A DNA stretch of 64,000 bases from an uncultured Clostridia bacterium (GTDB lineage Bacteria; Bacillota; Clostridia; TANB77; CAG-508): the NCBI GenBank assembly GCA_934133005.1, contig CAKPAI010000001.1, positions 62,001 through 126,000 of the forward strand, read 5' to 3'. This document shows positions 33,111-42,614 of the stretch, piece by piece. The position numbers and the translations under genes were made by a program. Under the pieces are notes generated by a model. The model had not been told where the DNA came from. It did no database searches and saw only the letters and a program-made list of their open reading frames with translations. Position 1 is the first letter of the stretch; each line of letters opens with the position of its first letter.

Positions 33111-33451
33111 TAGTCTTCATCTCCTTCCCAAGGCCATGGTTCTTCAAGCCATCTCCAACTATTGCATGGGCAATAGATTGAAAGTGGACCATAAACTCTT
33201 TGATATTTTTCTTTTAGATTTTTAAGCTGGTTACAATATTCTCTATGCAAACACAAAGCTTTTTCATCATCTCTATGAGTATTCAAATACTCTGCTATGT
33301 CTGTTATTGCAAACATAAGACATTGAATTTTTTCTAGCATTTTTTCTCCTGCTTCATCTTTTTTCTTACAATTACAAGAGTTATCAGCATTGTTTATTGG
33401 ATTTATTCCAAACGCTGCATTTACTCCTGTTGGTTCATAATTACATTCCAC
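33110..33451 (-). CDS. cotJB: Spore coat protein CotJB
   Basis: A 113-residue coat protein. The CotJB domain occupies residues about 36-112 (LMFAITDIAEYLNTHRDD; YGPLS; WRWLEEPWPWE). An N-terminal extension of about 35 residues is Cys/Asn-rich. It overlaps both neighbours by a few bases, so the three cotJ genes are translationally coupled. Confidence 0.9.
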   Translation of the reverse strand: MECNYEPTGVNAAFGINPINNADNSCNCKKKDEAGEKMLEKIQCLMFAITDIAEYLNTHRDDEKALCLHREYCNQLKNLKEKYQRVYGPLSIYCPCNSWRWLEEPWPWEGDED

Positions 33452-33791
33452 AACTATTGCACCCCTTTCCTATTACATTTCTTCTCATTAAATAGTCTAT
33501 GTCTTCTACGCTTTGACATGGATAATATGGACTTACAAGCTCTGGAAAAATAGTTCCATTTTTTAGTCCACAACAAGGTGTAAAAGTTTTATCCATATGT
33601 TGTATTGGCACATAGCTCTGTCCAAGCATTGGATTTACTGGAAATAAACTTTCTTCTTGCTTAAATCCACAACTGCATGAATTCATATTATAGTTTTCAT
33701 ATTCATTACTTACATTATCGCAAATAGACTCTATTGGGCTTTCTTGCTCTTTACAACATGAATTACAATTCTCATTCATATTTGTTAACAT
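33441..33791 (-). CDS. cotJA: Spore coat associated protein CotJA
   Basis: A 116-residue protein. A Cys-rich N-terminal half (NCNSCCKEQE; CSCGF) precedes a CotJA-like core (FPVNPMLGQSYVPIQHMDKTF; PYYPCQSVEDIDYLMRR). It is the first gene of the cotJ operon and longer than Bacillus CotJA because of the Cys-rich start. Confidence 0.82.
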   Translation of the reverse strand: MLTNMNENCNSCCKEQESPIESICDNVSNEYENYNMNSCSCGFKQEESLFPVNPMLGQSYVPIQHMDKTFTPCCGLKNGTIFPELVSPYYPCQSVEDIDYLMRRNVIGKGCNSCGM

Positions 33792-33878
33792 TCCTTTCTT
33801 TAAATAAATATTAGCATGAAAGTATTTTGCCTTCTTGCTTATATTACATCTTATGAGAAAATTCTACTTTTAGTTACA

Positions 33879-34571
33879 TTATTTTCTTTCAATATTGTAA
33901 TATGTATTTGGAATATTCCCAATAATTACAGACTCTGCAATTAGTACTTGATTTTCAATTTTTTGTGTTATTGTATTATATGGAGTAAGAATTGTTGCTT
34001 CACATTCTATATTAAGATATATTCTATGCATAGTTTGATTTATTCCCTCTGATATAAACTCTGATTCTAATTTTGTTACAACATTTCCTACATTTTCTAT
34101 TTTTATATGAATTTCTGGGCCAAGCGCTGAAAATACTGTATTTCCTAGAACGCTTCCTAAATGAATTGATATATAGCTTTCACTTTGTTTTTCCATTTCT
34201 TCTACTATTTTATTCGGAATATCCGATATAACTTCATTTATATTTTTAGTATTGGTTTGAATTAAAGTTATATCTCCATTACTATCTCTTACCACATTTA
34301 CAAAATCTTCATATTTATACTCATTCATAATTTGAGTCGCTTGTTTATTAGATATAACCGTTGCTAAATTCTTGGCTTTGTCTATGCAAAGTGCATCAAT
34401 AATTGGATTAATAGCTCTCAAAATTGCAAATACCGTAATTACTGAAATTATCACTATCAAAAATATGCTATTTCTTATTTTTCTATTTTGTGGGCTATTC
34501 TTTTTATTAAAGAAAAGAGGAAGATTTATTCTCCCTCCTCTTGTATATATTTTTTCCACTTTTCTATCCAT
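33879..34571 (-). CDS. yunB: Sporulation protein YunB
   Basis: A 230-residue sporulation protein with one N-terminal membrane helix (residues about 33-53) and the conserved region SIHLGSVLGNTVFSALGPEI (about 137-156) followed by EGINQTMHRIYLNI. In Bacillus it is a mother-cell sigma-E gene required for efficient sporulation. It lies 18 bases after the SipL-like gene. Confidence 0.87.
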   Translation of the reverse strand: MDRKVEKIYTRGGRINLPLFFNKKNSPQNRKIRNSIFLIVIISVITVFAILRAINPIIDALCIDKAKNLATVISNKQATQIMNEYKYEDFVNVVRDSNGDITLIQTNTKNINEVISDIPNKIVEEMEKQSESYISIHLGSVLGNTVFSALGPEIHIKIENVGNVVTKLESEFISEGINQTMHRIYLNIECEATILTPYNTITQKIENQVLIAESVIIGNIPNTYYNIERK

Positions 34572-34589
34572 AACTAAAATACTCCTCTA

Positions 34590-36113
34590 CTATCTTGGAA
34601 TAAATAGTTGATTTCCTTGCATTATTCTACTATTTTCTTCAATATTATTTATCTTTGCAATCTCTTCAACTGTACTGCCAAACTTCTTAGCTATATTCCA
34701 TAATGTATCTCCTGCTTTTGTATAATATATTACTATGCTAAATCTTTCTACATTACTATTTTCTTCCTCATTTATATTTTCTATTATTTTAACAGTATCT
34801 TCTACACATATATTCAAATTAAATTCCATTTCAAGTTTTATATCTACTGTATCATTTGCAGTTATTATTATATCCTTTTGCAGAATTGCTATTGTGGTTT
34901 GAATACTAGCTTTACTTTTTATTTGCTCTGAATTTACAGCAAATTCAAATGGTTCTATTATTTCTTTTACACCAATACTACTTGATTCGTTTTGTGCATA
35001 AATACAAGTAAGTACCATGTTCCCTTGATAATTTATTTTTCCATTTTCTATATTTGAGCTTAAAATCATTGGCTTTACTTCAACATCATACATTTTATTA
35101 TTTGCAAGGCCATCTATTTTTTCTTGTTTTTTCATAATGTATTTATCTTTCACAAGTTCTTTTGTAGCCATAACACTAACTGATTTTTGTGTATAATTAA
35201 AAGTTTTTGTTCTTCCGTATAAATCTTCAATTATGCTTATTGATTGTTTCTTGTAAACAAACCCTAAAAGCTCATATTCAGCTTCAATATATATTGAATG
35301 TTCTTGAACATTATTAGGCTTAACCACCAAATTCTTTAACTCATAACTTATATCACAGGTATCATCATCTGACACATCTTGCATATCAATAAATCCTATT
35401 AACGGAATTATACTTTTAGACATTTCTATTCTTCCATCATCCGTTAAATACATTATTTTAAACACACCATCTGCCTTTGATAAAATTTTATTATAGCTTA
35501 CTTTATTTTCGATATTTTCTATACTTATCTCCGCTTTCATTATATCAGCTAAGTTATCTGTACTCTCTATTTGAAGAGTATCTTTTGCATATACTCTTGT
35601 TGTTCCTGTTCCAACTAATGAATTTAGCTCTAATTCCTTTGATAAAGTTTCTATATCACATGCATCTTCTAAATTTTTGATATACTCAACATTTTCTTTT
35701 AAATAAGCTACTGTAGATATGTCTATTACAGCTTTTAAGCTTATCTTTCTTCCATTTAGTATTTTACAGTCCAGACTTTGTAAAATACTTTTTTCATCAA
35801 CTATCATTTCAGATGTTAACTCTTTCATTTCAATATTTTTACTAAATGAAAGTGTTGTACTTATCGCCCTAATATTAGATTTTTCGTCATCTGCAACATA
35901 TACCACATAGGCATTTATTGCTCCTTCTATTTTTACTTTTCCATCAGATACCTCTTTTTTATATATACATACATTTCCATTTGTTGATACAACACTTAAT
36001 ATATCAGGCTTTATATCAGGTACTATCTCATCTCCTTCAATTATAAACTTTTCTGTCTTTTGTGCTACAATTCTATTAACACATAAATTATTCTTTTCAA
36101 ACTTTATATCCAT
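34590..36113 (-). CDS. sipL: DUF3794 and LysM domain spore morphogenesis protein (SipL-like)
   Basis: A 507-residue protein with repeated DUF3794 (SPOCS) domains covering about residues 20-440 and a C-terminal LysM domain (YYTKAGDTLWNIAKKFGSTV, residues about 459-505). Domain order and length match SipL of Clostridioides difficile, which binds SpoIVA and anchors coat assembly to the forespore. It is followed by yunB on the same strand and by yabG on the opposite strand, a consistent spore cluster. Confidence 0.85.
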   Translation of the reverse strand: MDIKFEKNNLCVNRIVAQKTEKFIIEGDEIVPDIKPDILSVVSTNGNVCIYKKEVSDGKVKIEGAINAYVVYVADDEKSNIRAISTTLSFSKNIEMKELTSEMIVDEKSILQSLDCKILNGRKISLKAVIDISTVAYLKENVEYIKNLEDACDIETLSKELELNSLVGTGTTRVYAKDTLQIESTDNLADIMKAEISIENIENKVSYNKILSKADGVFKIMYLTDDGRIEMSKSIIPLIGFIDMQDVSDDDTCDISYELKNLVVKPNNVQEHSIYIEAEYELLGFVYKKQSISIIEDLYGRTKTFNYTQKSVSVMATKELVKDKYIMKKQEKIDGLANNKMYDVEVKPMILSSNIENGKINYQGNMVLTCIYAQNESSSIGVKEIIEPFEFAVNSEQIKSKASIQTTIAILQKDIIITANDTVDIKLEMEFNLNICVEDTVKIIENINEEENSNVERFSIVIYYTKAGDTLWNIAKKFGSTVEEIAKINNIEENSRIMQGNQLFIPR

Positions 36114-36234
36114 GTATTCGTCCTTCCTTTAAAAATCAAATTTATTTTGTTAATATATATGCAAGTACTTTTCTAACTATTCTAAAATTAACGAAAATAG
36201 TATATTTGTCATATTATAATATAAGGTGGTAAAT

Positions 36235-37053
36235 ATGAAATTTAATAGTCTAAAAAAAGGAGATATTGTCGCAAGAAAGTCCTACGGAATGGATATTGCT
36301 TTTTTTATAAACGATATAATCGACCAAGACCATACCCCAATTGCCATTCTTAAAGGAGTTACTGTTAGAATTATTGCAGATAGTCCATTAGATGACTTAG
36401 TAATATTATCTGATACTACTATAAAAAATGTACTTTTAAATTTTGATTCAGAATTGCAAACTTCTAAAATAAATAAAATCAAATCAAAAATTCCTATCTT
36501 AAAGCGAACCTATGTACAATATGGACGTATTTTACATCTTGATGGGGATAAAAAATATAGTGAAAAATCACAGAAATTTTATAAAAATATAGGATTAAAT
36601 GTTATCGTAAAAAATGTTGCAGAAAAAAAGCAACCTCAAATGATAACTGGCTTACTGAATAGATATACCCCTGATATATTAGTAGTTACAGGGCATGATG
36701 GAATGATAAAAAAAGAGCATAACTTTAATGATATATATAACTACAGAAACTCTAGATTTTTCGTTGAAACAGTTATAAGAGCTCGAATGTGGGAAAATAG
36801 AAAAAATAAACTTTCCATATTTGCTGGTGCTTGTCAGAGCTATTACGAAGCTTTAATTAGTGCTGGTGCAAACTTTGCTTCATCCCCAGCTCGTATTCTG
36901 ATAGATTTTAAAGATCCTCTAGTTGTAGCTCAAAAAATTGCTATGACTGAAGAAAGTGATTTCATTTCAATAAAAGATATTGAATATGATTTACGTGATG
37001 GAAAAGACGGTGTTAATGGCATTGGTTCATATGGTAAGAAAATTATTTATTAA
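36235..37053 (+). CDS. yabG: Sporulation peptidase YabG
   Basis: Mother-cell protease that processes spore coat and cortex-lysis proteins during spore maturation. The 272-residue product has the family pattern GDIVARKSYG at the start and VTGHDG (residues about 151-156) and AGACQSYYEALISAGANFASSP in the catalytic half. The ATG at 36235 is used because AAGGTGG precedes it; a GTG lies nine bases upstream. It is divergent from the SipL-like gene and followed by veg, as in Bacillus. Confidence 0.93.
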   Translation: MKFNSLKKGDIVARKSYGMDIAFFINDIIDQDHTPIAILKGVTVRIIADSPLDDLVILSDTTIKNVLLNFDSELQTSKINKIKSKIPILKRTYVQYGRILHLDGDKKYSEKSQKFYKNIGLNVIVKNVAEKKQPQMITGLLNRYTPDILVVTGHDGMIKKEHNFNDIYNYRNSRFFVETVIRARMWENRKNKLSIFAGACQSYYEALISAGANFASSPARILIDFKDPLVVAQKIAMTEESDFISIKDIEYDLRDGKDGVNGIGSYGKKIIY

Positions 37054-37142
37054 AAATGTAATCAAAATGTAATAAACGGTATTTTTTCTATTTTTGCTTA
37101 CAGTACCATGGTGTTTCAGTTTTCTTCAGTATTTGTAAGCTT

Positions 37143-37171
37143 TTGACAGATTATGCAGAAAATGGTATAAT
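37143..37171 (+). promoter_or_regulatory. Consensus promoter of veg
   Basis: TTGACA (37143-37148) and TATAAT (37166-37171) are both exact, spaced 17 bases. The veg promoter of Bacillus is also a classic strong sigma-A promoter. Confidence 0.85.
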
Positions 37172-37201
37172 TAGCTCATCTTAAAGGAGTGGTGAAACAC
37201 T

Positions 37202-37507
37202 ATGATTTATCAAAATGATATTGCAAATCTAAAGATGGATATTGGAGAAAAAATTGGACAAAAGATAATTGTAAAAGGTTCTTTAGGAAGAAATAGACCA
37301 TTTGAAAAAGAAGCAACAATCGAAAAAGCCTATCCAAGTATTTTCATAGTAAAATACGATGAAAACCAAAGAAATGTAACTTACAGTTATACTGATATAT
37401 TAACAAGAACAGTAGAACTTCAAGTTTTTGATGGTCAAAATTATAGTCCATTAATCCCACCAGAAGTTGAAGGAAAGAAAAAAAGAAAAGAATACAATAT
37501 TGGTTAA
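37202..37507 (+). CDS. veg: Veg family protein
   Basis: A 101-residue small protein with the Veg pattern IKGSLGRNR-like (VKGSLGRNRPFEKEATIEKAYPSIF) and YSYTDILTRTVEL. In Bacillus Veg promotes biofilm matrix expression by opposing SinR. The last 20 residues are a charged extension. AAAGGAG precedes the ATG. Confidence 0.9.
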   Translation: MIYQNDIANLKMDIGEKIGQKIIVKGSLGRNRPFEKEATIEKAYPSIFIVKYDENQRNVTYSYTDILTRTVELQVFDGQNYSPLIPPEVEGKKKRKEYNIG

Positions 37508-37527
37508 TTATTAGCCAATATTTTTTT
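37497..37527 (+). terminator. Terminator of veg
   Basis: AATATTGG (37497-37504) / CCAATATT (37515-37522) overlaps the end of veg and is followed by a run of T. Confidence 0.75.
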
Positions 37528-37580
37528 GTTTTTATAACGATATAAGCGGATACTTCCAAATAATATCCGCTTCTTTATTA

Positions 37581-39332
37581 TTATTTTTTTATATCCAATT
37601 TAATATGAACATCTCTTAATTGATCCTTGGTTACATTGCCAGGTGCTCCCATCATTAAATCTTCTGCTTTACTATTTAAAGGGAAGGCTATTACTTCTCT
37701 TATGGTTTCAGCACCTGTAAGTAACATTAACATTCTATCTATTCCAGGTGCAATACCAGCATGTGGTGGTGCTCCAAATTGAAATGCATTAAATAAGGCA
37801 CCAAATTTTTCTTCAACTTGTTCTTTCGTATATCCTGCTATTTCAAATGCTTTAAGCATTATACCAATATCATGGTTTCTCACAGCACCAGAAGAAAGTT
37901 CTATTCCGTTGCAAACAATATCATACTGATATGCAAGTATATCTAATGGTTCTTTATTCTCTAACGCTTCCATTCCACCTTGTGGCATTGAAAATGGATT
38001 GTGACTAAAAGCAATTTTTCCTCTTTCATCTAATTCAAACATAGGAAAATCAACTATCCAACAAAAGCTAAATTTCTTATCATCTATTAAATCTAGTCTT
38101 TTTCCTAGTTCTTCTCTTATTTGACCAGCGAGTTCTGTCGCTCTCTTTTTACTATCTGCTATAAAGAAAATAGTATCATCTTTTTTTAAATCTGCAATTT
38201 CCATAAGCTCTTTTTTCATCTCATCTGGTATAAATTTATCAATTGGTCCTTTATATGATAAATCATCTTGAACTTCTAAGTAGCCTAGTCCTCCCATTCC
38301 AATAGACATTGCAAATTCAAGCATTTTTTCATGAAAGCCTTTCGACATTTTTTGGCTTACCTTTATTGCTCTTACTGTTCTATTTATGAATGGTTTAAAT
38401 GTACACTTTTGAAAGAAATCTGTAACATCAATTATAAATAATGGATTTCTTAAATCTGGTTTATCCGAGCCATATTTTAACATTGCATCTTTATAAGTAA
38501 TCCTTGGAAATGGATATTCTGAAATTTCCTTGTCAGAAAATTCTTTAAAAGTGTTATATATAATTGGCTCCATTTCCGCAAATACATCTTCTTGAGAAGC
38601 ATAAGCCATTTCCATATCTAGTTGATAAAATTCTCCTGGTGCTCTATCAGCTCTTGCATCTTCATCTCTGAAACATGGTGCAATTTGAAAATATTTATCT
38701 ATTCCAGAAACCATCAACAATTGCTTGAATTGTTGTGGAGCCTGTGGAAGTGCATAAAACTTTCCCGGATGCAATCTGCTTGGTACTAAATAGTCTCTTG
38801 CTCCTTCTGGTGAAGAGCTAGTAAGTATCGGTGTTTGTACTTCTAAAAATCCACGTTCAACCATTTGATTTCTTAAATATTGTAATACTTTTGCTCTTAA
38901 TATTAGATTTTCTTTTAATTTATCACTTCTTAAATCTAAAAATCTATATTGAAGTCGTAAATCTTCTCTTACTACTTGGTTTGAATTTACTTCAAATGGT
39001 AAATTTTTTGTTCTTCTACCTAAAACTTTAATTTCTTTAATAAATACTTCTACTTCACCAGTTTTAATTTTTAAATTTACTGTATCTTCACTCCTTTTTC
39101 TAACAGTTCCTAATACAGTTACCGAAGATTCAACTGGTATATGTGAAGCAAATTCCACATCATCTTCTCTTCCAGATGTTACAGCCTGAGTGATTCCAAA
39201 CATATCTCTTATGTCTAAAAATACAACTCCTCCATGATTACGAATTGTCTGCACAAATCCCGCAATCCTTACTTCTTTTCCTATGTCTGCTAAACTTATT
39301 TCATCGCAGTCATGTGTCTTGTACTTTCTCAT
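37581..39332 (-). CDS. aspS: Aspartate-tRNA ligase
   Basis: Class IIb synthetase of bacterial type, 583 residues. It has an N-terminal OB-fold anticodon domain (VRIAGFVQTIRNHGGVVFLDIRD-like region), motif 2 (FRDEDARADR), the GAD insertion and motif 3 (GIAPGIDRMLML). The ATG at 39332 is preceded by AGGAGG; open frame upstream belongs to the T-box leader. Whether it charges only tRNA-Asp or also tRNA-Asn cannot be seen directly, but the T-box specifier suggests the latter. Confidence 0.95.
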   Translation of the reverse strand: MRKYKTHDCDEISLADIGKEVRIAGFVQTIRNHGGVVFLDIRDMFGITQAVTSGREDDVEFASHIPVESSVTVLGTVRKRSEDTVNLKIKTGEVEVFIKEIKVLGRRTKNLPFEVNSNQVVREDLRLQYRFLDLRSDKLKENLILRAKVLQYLRNQMVERGFLEVQTPILTSSSPEGARDYLVPSRLHPGKFYALPQAPQQFKQLLMVSGIDKYFQIAPCFRDEDARADRAPGEFYQLDMEMAYASQEDVFAEMEPIIYNTFKEFSDKEISEYPFPRITYKDAMLKYGSDKPDLRNPLFIIDVTDFFQKCTFKPFINRTVRAIKVSQKMSKGFHEKMLEFAMSIGMGGLGYLEVQDDLSYKGPIDKFIPDEMKKELMEIADLKKDDTIFFIADSKKRATELAGQIREELGKRLDLIDDKKFSFCWIVDFPMFELDERGKIAFSHNPFSMPQGGMEALENKEPLDILAYQYDIVCNGIELSSGAVRNHDIGIMLKAFEIAGYTKEQVEEKFGALFNAFQFGAPPHAGIAPGIDRMLMLLTGAETIREVIAFPLNSKAEDLMMGAPGNVTKDQLRDVHIKLDIKK

Positions 39333-39374
39333 AAAATACCTCCTATTTTCAGATTTTAAGCAGAAACTTTCATA

Positions 39375-39588
39375 AGACACAAAAAAACCCCTGCAAAATG
39401 CAGGGACGAAATATTTCCGCGGTGCCACCCAGCTTGAAAGAAAATACTTTTCTTTCCTCTTTATTTATATATGCTCCAAAGTGTTTCATATTTTAGTTTA
39501 ACTAAAAGGGCTTTCAGCCGGTGACCCTCATTCTCTTTCTAGCAGTGCCTAAATACTTTGCTTTGTACAAACGCTTCATTATTAACTA
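39375..39588 (-). promoter_or_regulatory. T-box leader of aspS
   Basis: The minus-strand leader contains the antiterminator core TGGGTGGCACCGCG (39432-39419) and a terminator CCCTGCA...TGCAGGG (39405-39388) with seven T residues. Stem I includes AACACTTTGGAG (around 39488-39477), where the pheST leader has TTCACTTTGGAG. By that alignment the specifier codon here is AAC (Asn), not an Asp codon. Confidence 0.85.
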
Positions 39589-39594
39589 TATATA

Positions 39595-39623
39595 ATTTTA
39601 TAAACTTTTTACCAATTTGTCAA
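39595..39623 (-). promoter_or_regulatory. Promoter of the aspS T-box transcript
   Basis: TTGACA (39623-39618) and TAAAAT (39600-39595) on the minus strand, spacing 17. Confidence 0.75.
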
Positions 39624-39642
39624 GTTTTATTAACTGATTTCC

Positions 39643-39876
39643 TCAAATTCCTTCATTTTTTCTTGTACTATTACAAATTTCATAATCTAAAATATCTCCT
39701 GGTTTACAATTTAAAACTTTGCAAATTTTTTCTAAAGTTGAAAATCTTATTGCTTTTGCCTTATTTGTTTTTAATATAGAAAGATTTGCTGGAGTTATTC
39801 CTACTTTTTCTGCAAGTTCTTGTGATGACATTTTCCTTTTAGCTAGCATAACATCTACATTTACTATTATTGGCAT
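39643..39876 (-). CDS. Small XRE/Cro-type regulator (YozG-like)
   Basis: A 77-residue helix-turn-helix protein (VDVMLAKRKMSSQELAEKVG; FSTLEKICKVLNCKPGDIL). The compact form with no other domain and the adjacent DUF2975 membrane gene, transcribed just upstream, match a very common Firmicutes pair. Function is unknown. Confidence 0.85.
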   Translation of the reverse strand: MPIIVNVDVMLAKRKMSSQELAEKVGITPANLSILKTNKAKAIRFSTLEKICKVLNCKPGDILDYEICNSTRKNEGI

Positions 39877-39894
39877 ATATATTTTTCCTCCATT

Positions 39895-40434
39895 TTATAC
39901 AGTTAACTCATTCTCTTCTTTATATTTTATTGCTTTTTTATAAATTTCATTTAATATCTTTATTCCTATTCCAAAAATTAAGAATACACCTGAAAGAATT
40001 AATATTACCATTTTTATTAAAGTATTGCTTAAAAAACCAAATTCCGAAAAGTTATTTAGTACAATAGATACTCCCACTAAAATTATGAAATACAATGTTC
40101 CAATTATCATTGATAACTTCGATATTTTCTCTAAATATGTTAAATTTTCCTTTTCAAACACTTTATTCTCTTTTAAATTCTTAAATATTTTTATAAACTG
40201 ATATATTATGAATAAAGCAACTATTCCGGTAATTATTACAACCGCACTTATTATAGTAAGTAGTATAAGTCTAGTAAGATATTGTGATCTAACATCAGAA
40301 CTTGAAAAATCTAAAAATAGTACTGCTGAGCAAAATAGAAATCCACCAATTGTTACAAGCGCTATTACTAAAAATAATATTTCTAATCCCAATTCAACTT
40401 TTGACGATAAACTTTTTTCTCCTAAAATCTTCAT
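39895..40434 (-). CDS. DUF2975 membrane protein
   Basis: A 179-residue protein with four membrane helices and a short charged segment between helices 2 and 3 (IYQFIKIFKNLKENKVFEKEN), typical of DUF2975. It is co-transcribed with the small XRE regulator 18 bases downstream. No biochemical function is known. Confidence 0.82.
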   Translation of the reverse strand: MKILGEKSLSSKVELGLEILFLVIALVTIGGFLFCSAVLFLDFSSSDVRSQYLTRLILLTIISAVVIITGIVALFIIYQFIKIFKNLKENKVFEKENLTYLEKISKLSMIIGTLYFIILVGVSIVLNNFSEFGFLSNTLIKMVILILSGVFLIFGIGIKILNEIYKKAIKYKEENELTV

Positions 40435-40570
40435 ATTCTCAATATCCTTTCTTGTTTGTATTATATAGTATATCCTTTTGTTTTTTGTATGTCAATATTT
40501 TATTATCGTTTTTCGATAATTATGCAGTGTAAAAAGAGTGGTCACTTTTAAAAGTAACCACTTTTATATT

Positions 40571-41104
40571 CTATTTCAAATATTTCTTAAGGTCAATTTT
40601 CATATACTTATTTGAATTTGTTTTTAAACTTTCAATTAACTTGCTTTTTACAGTTTGTGCTAAGTTAAATTCTTTAGTAGTAATTACTTTTTCTTCTAAA
40701 GCTTCTTTTAATTCATTTTCGTCTAACACACTTATCATATTATTTTTTAGAATAACATCTATAAATAAATCCTCATAATATGGTGAATTTACTTTAAAAT
40801 CAAAACCATTTCTTAACGTAACATCAAAATAGTATAATATCACATTTTTTTCATTATCTACAAAAGCTCTAATACAATAATTTTCATTTACTGGGACTAT
40901 TTCTACTATAGTATAATTATTATCAATTAAACATCCACTGCTTGGTGTACAAAATGGTTCCTTAATAGTTATTATTTTTTTAATTGAAATATAGCAATTA
41001 TTCTCTTTGTCTTCATAAAAATTGTACTCATATTCATCTACATTTTTTAAATATGTTGATGAAATATATTTTTTCTTAACGGTCATAATCGCTTCTTTTG
41101 TCAT
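40571..41104 (-). CDS. DUF402 domain protein
   Basis: A roughly 177-residue protein whose C-terminal two thirds match the DUF402 pattern: ILYYFDVTLRNGFDF, YYEDLFIDV and LDENELKEALEEKVIT. Relatives include nucleoside di/triphosphate phosphatases and FomD. The start is uncertain: ATG at 41104 overlaps the end of the NUDIX gene, and a further ATG lies at 41083 or earlier at 41140. The overlap implies coupled translation with the NUDIX hydrolase. Confidence 0.72.
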   Translation of the reverse strand: MTKEAIMTVKKKYISSTYLKNVDEYEYNFYEDKENNCYISIKKIITIKEPFCTPSSGCLIDNNYTIVEIVPVNENYCIRAFVDNEKNVILYYFDVTLRNGFDFKVNSPYYEDLFIDVILKNNMISVLDENELKEALEEKVITTKEFNLAQTVKSKLIESLKTNSNKYMKIDLKKYLK

Positions 41105-41636
41105 TTTCTCTTTCTTCTCTATATCTATCATATTTATCAAGAACTCCTAGCATTTCATTAATTATGAATTCTCTTTTTTCAGCTTTAGCAACATCTCTAT
41201 TGTTTTCTAAGGCTTCTCTTAATTCTTGATATGGAACATATTCAAGAGTAAAAACTTGTTTTGATTCATTTTCGTCTAATTGACGCTTATCTAAATCAAT
41301 TGGTGCATCTGTCTTTCCATCAAGAAATTGTATTGTTGTAAAATAATTTAATCCTAAATTATAATAATTCTTTTCAAAACATTGTAATTTATAAAATGGA
41401 GCATTAAAGTTTCCTAATCTAACCGTTATTCCAGTTTCTTCTCTAACTTCTCTTTGTGCACAATCTAAAGCTCCTTCTCCTTCTTCAATATGTCCTCCTA
41501 TAAAATTATAGACACCGTTTCTTTTGCATAATAAGACTTCATCTTTAGAATTCAATAAAATAACCTTTACTCTGTGTTGTTGTTTTTGAATATCAGCCAT
41601 GGTTAAATTATGTAAGTTCACTGTTTCTACTTTCAT
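41076..41636 (-). CDS. NUDIX hydrolase
   Basis: A 186-residue protein with the Nudix box GGHIEEGEGALDCAQREV followed by REETGI (residues about 46-69), which binds Mg2+ and cleaves nucleoside diphosphate-linked substrates. The substrate cannot be told. It overlaps the DUF402 gene, another putative nucleotide-phosphate enzyme, so the two may act in the same clean-up step. Confidence 0.9.
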   Translation of the reverse strand: MKVETVNLHNLTMADIQKQQHRVKVILLNSKDEVLLCKRNGVYNFIGGHIEEGEGALDCAQREVREETGITVRLGNFNAPFYKLQCFEKNYYNLGLNYFTTIQFLDGKTDAPIDLDKRQLDENESKQVFTLEYVPYQELREALENNRDVAKAEKREFIINEMLGVLDKYDRYREERENDKRSDYDR

Positions 41637-41712
41637 TTCTGTCTCCTTTTTTCTAAAATTACATATTTTAGTATATCACGCAAAAAGTTTTATGTCAATA
41701 TGCTATAATTTA

Positions 41713-41741
41713 TTGATTTATTCATAAAAGAGTGTTATAAT
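41713..41741 (+). promoter_or_regulatory. Promoter of the radical SAM gene
   Basis: TTGATT (41713-41718), 17 bases, TATAAT (41736-41741). Confidence 0.7.
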
Positions 41742-41787
41742 ATAGTCTCCGTACGTAACACACACATTTAGTAAAAGGAGATTGCAT

Positions 41788-42606
41788 ATGATCAAAATTC
41801 CTACTCATTCTCGGGAAAGGCATGATTTGCAAGAGTTCTTCTGTTTGCTTACAAAACGTTGCAACTCGAACTGCACATTTTGCATCGAAAAGGAGGTTCA
41901 TTCTGGCGGATTCATTACTTGGAGCAACTTTAAAAAGTCTGTTTCCTTCGCAAAAGAAAATGGTTTGAACAACTTCTTTCTTCACGGCGGAGAGCCCACG
42001 TTGCATCCGGATATCGTAAAATTTGCAGAATATGCAAAAGAACAAGGTCTCTGTGTAAAAATGTTTACTAACGGTCTTCGTTATGACGTTTTGAAGTCCC
42101 TCGACGGCATTGTCGATGAAATCAAAGTATCTTATCGGAGTGAAGCCGTTTCTTTCCGTTTTAAGCAGAGCGAATGGAAAACTAAGCTTTATCTTGGCAT
42201 TCTTGCCACGGAAGATGAGTTTCCTACAGAACAGTGCTTGTTGAACTTTGTTCACTACGCACATGACAAAACCGGCATGGAGGTTTACGTAAATACCATG
42301 AATCCTGTAAATCAGGGGTCCTACGCAAACCAGTATGTTTCCTATCTTGAGGATAAGTTCCTCTCTCTTCCCCTTGATGAGATTTTCTCTTCCTATCACA
42401 AGGCAGGTTTCTACCTTAGTGATGGAACAAGGGTTCGGATGGGCAACAAATCCATGAATCCCGGTCATCCCAAGTACAGCATGGACCCTGATGGTCAAAT
42501 TCACGACCACTTTGATCACGCTACCGCGTCTATCAAGCACGACGAGAAGCTTGATCTGCTCTTGGCCCCCGGTAAGGCACGCTTAGAGATTTTGAGATCT
42601 CTGTAA
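41788..42606 (+). CDS. Radical SAM protein, G+C-rich and probably acquired
   Basis: A 272-residue radical SAM protein with CNSNCTFC (CX3CX2C, residues about 27-34) and HGGEPTLHPD (about 69-78). There is no obvious C-terminal SPASM cluster; the end is His/Asp-rich. Codons such as CTC, GGC, CCC, CTT and CGG are frequent, unlike the A/T-ending codons of its neighbours, so the gene looks horizontally transferred. It has its own promoter, AAAGGAG site and G+C-rich terminator, a self-contained cassette. Substrate unknown. Confidence 0.82.
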   Translation: MIKIPTHSRERHDLQEFFCLLTKRCNSNCTFCIEKEVHSGGFITWSNFKKSVSFAKENGLNNFFLHGGEPTLHPDIVKFAEYAKEQGLCVKMFTNGLRYDVLKSLDGIVDEIKVSYRSEAVSFRFKQSEWKTKLYLGILATEDEFPTEQCLLNFVHYAHDKTGMEVYVNTMNPVNQGSYANQYVSYLEDKFLSLPLDEIFSSYHKAGFYLSDGTRVRMGNKSMNPGHPKYSMDPDGQIHDHFDHATASIKHDEKLDLLLAPGKARLEILRSL

Positions 42607-42614
42607 TATCTTTT

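Noticed and set aside
39333..39428. 32-residue N-terminal extension of aspS
   Set aside because: This DNA is the T-box leader with its terminator; the family start is the ATG at 39332 behind AGGAGG.
41722..42540. Long minus-strand open frame opposite the radical SAM gene
   Set aside because: It is a mirror frame of a G+C-rich gene; the plus frame has clear CX3CX2C and GGEP motifs, promoter and RBS.
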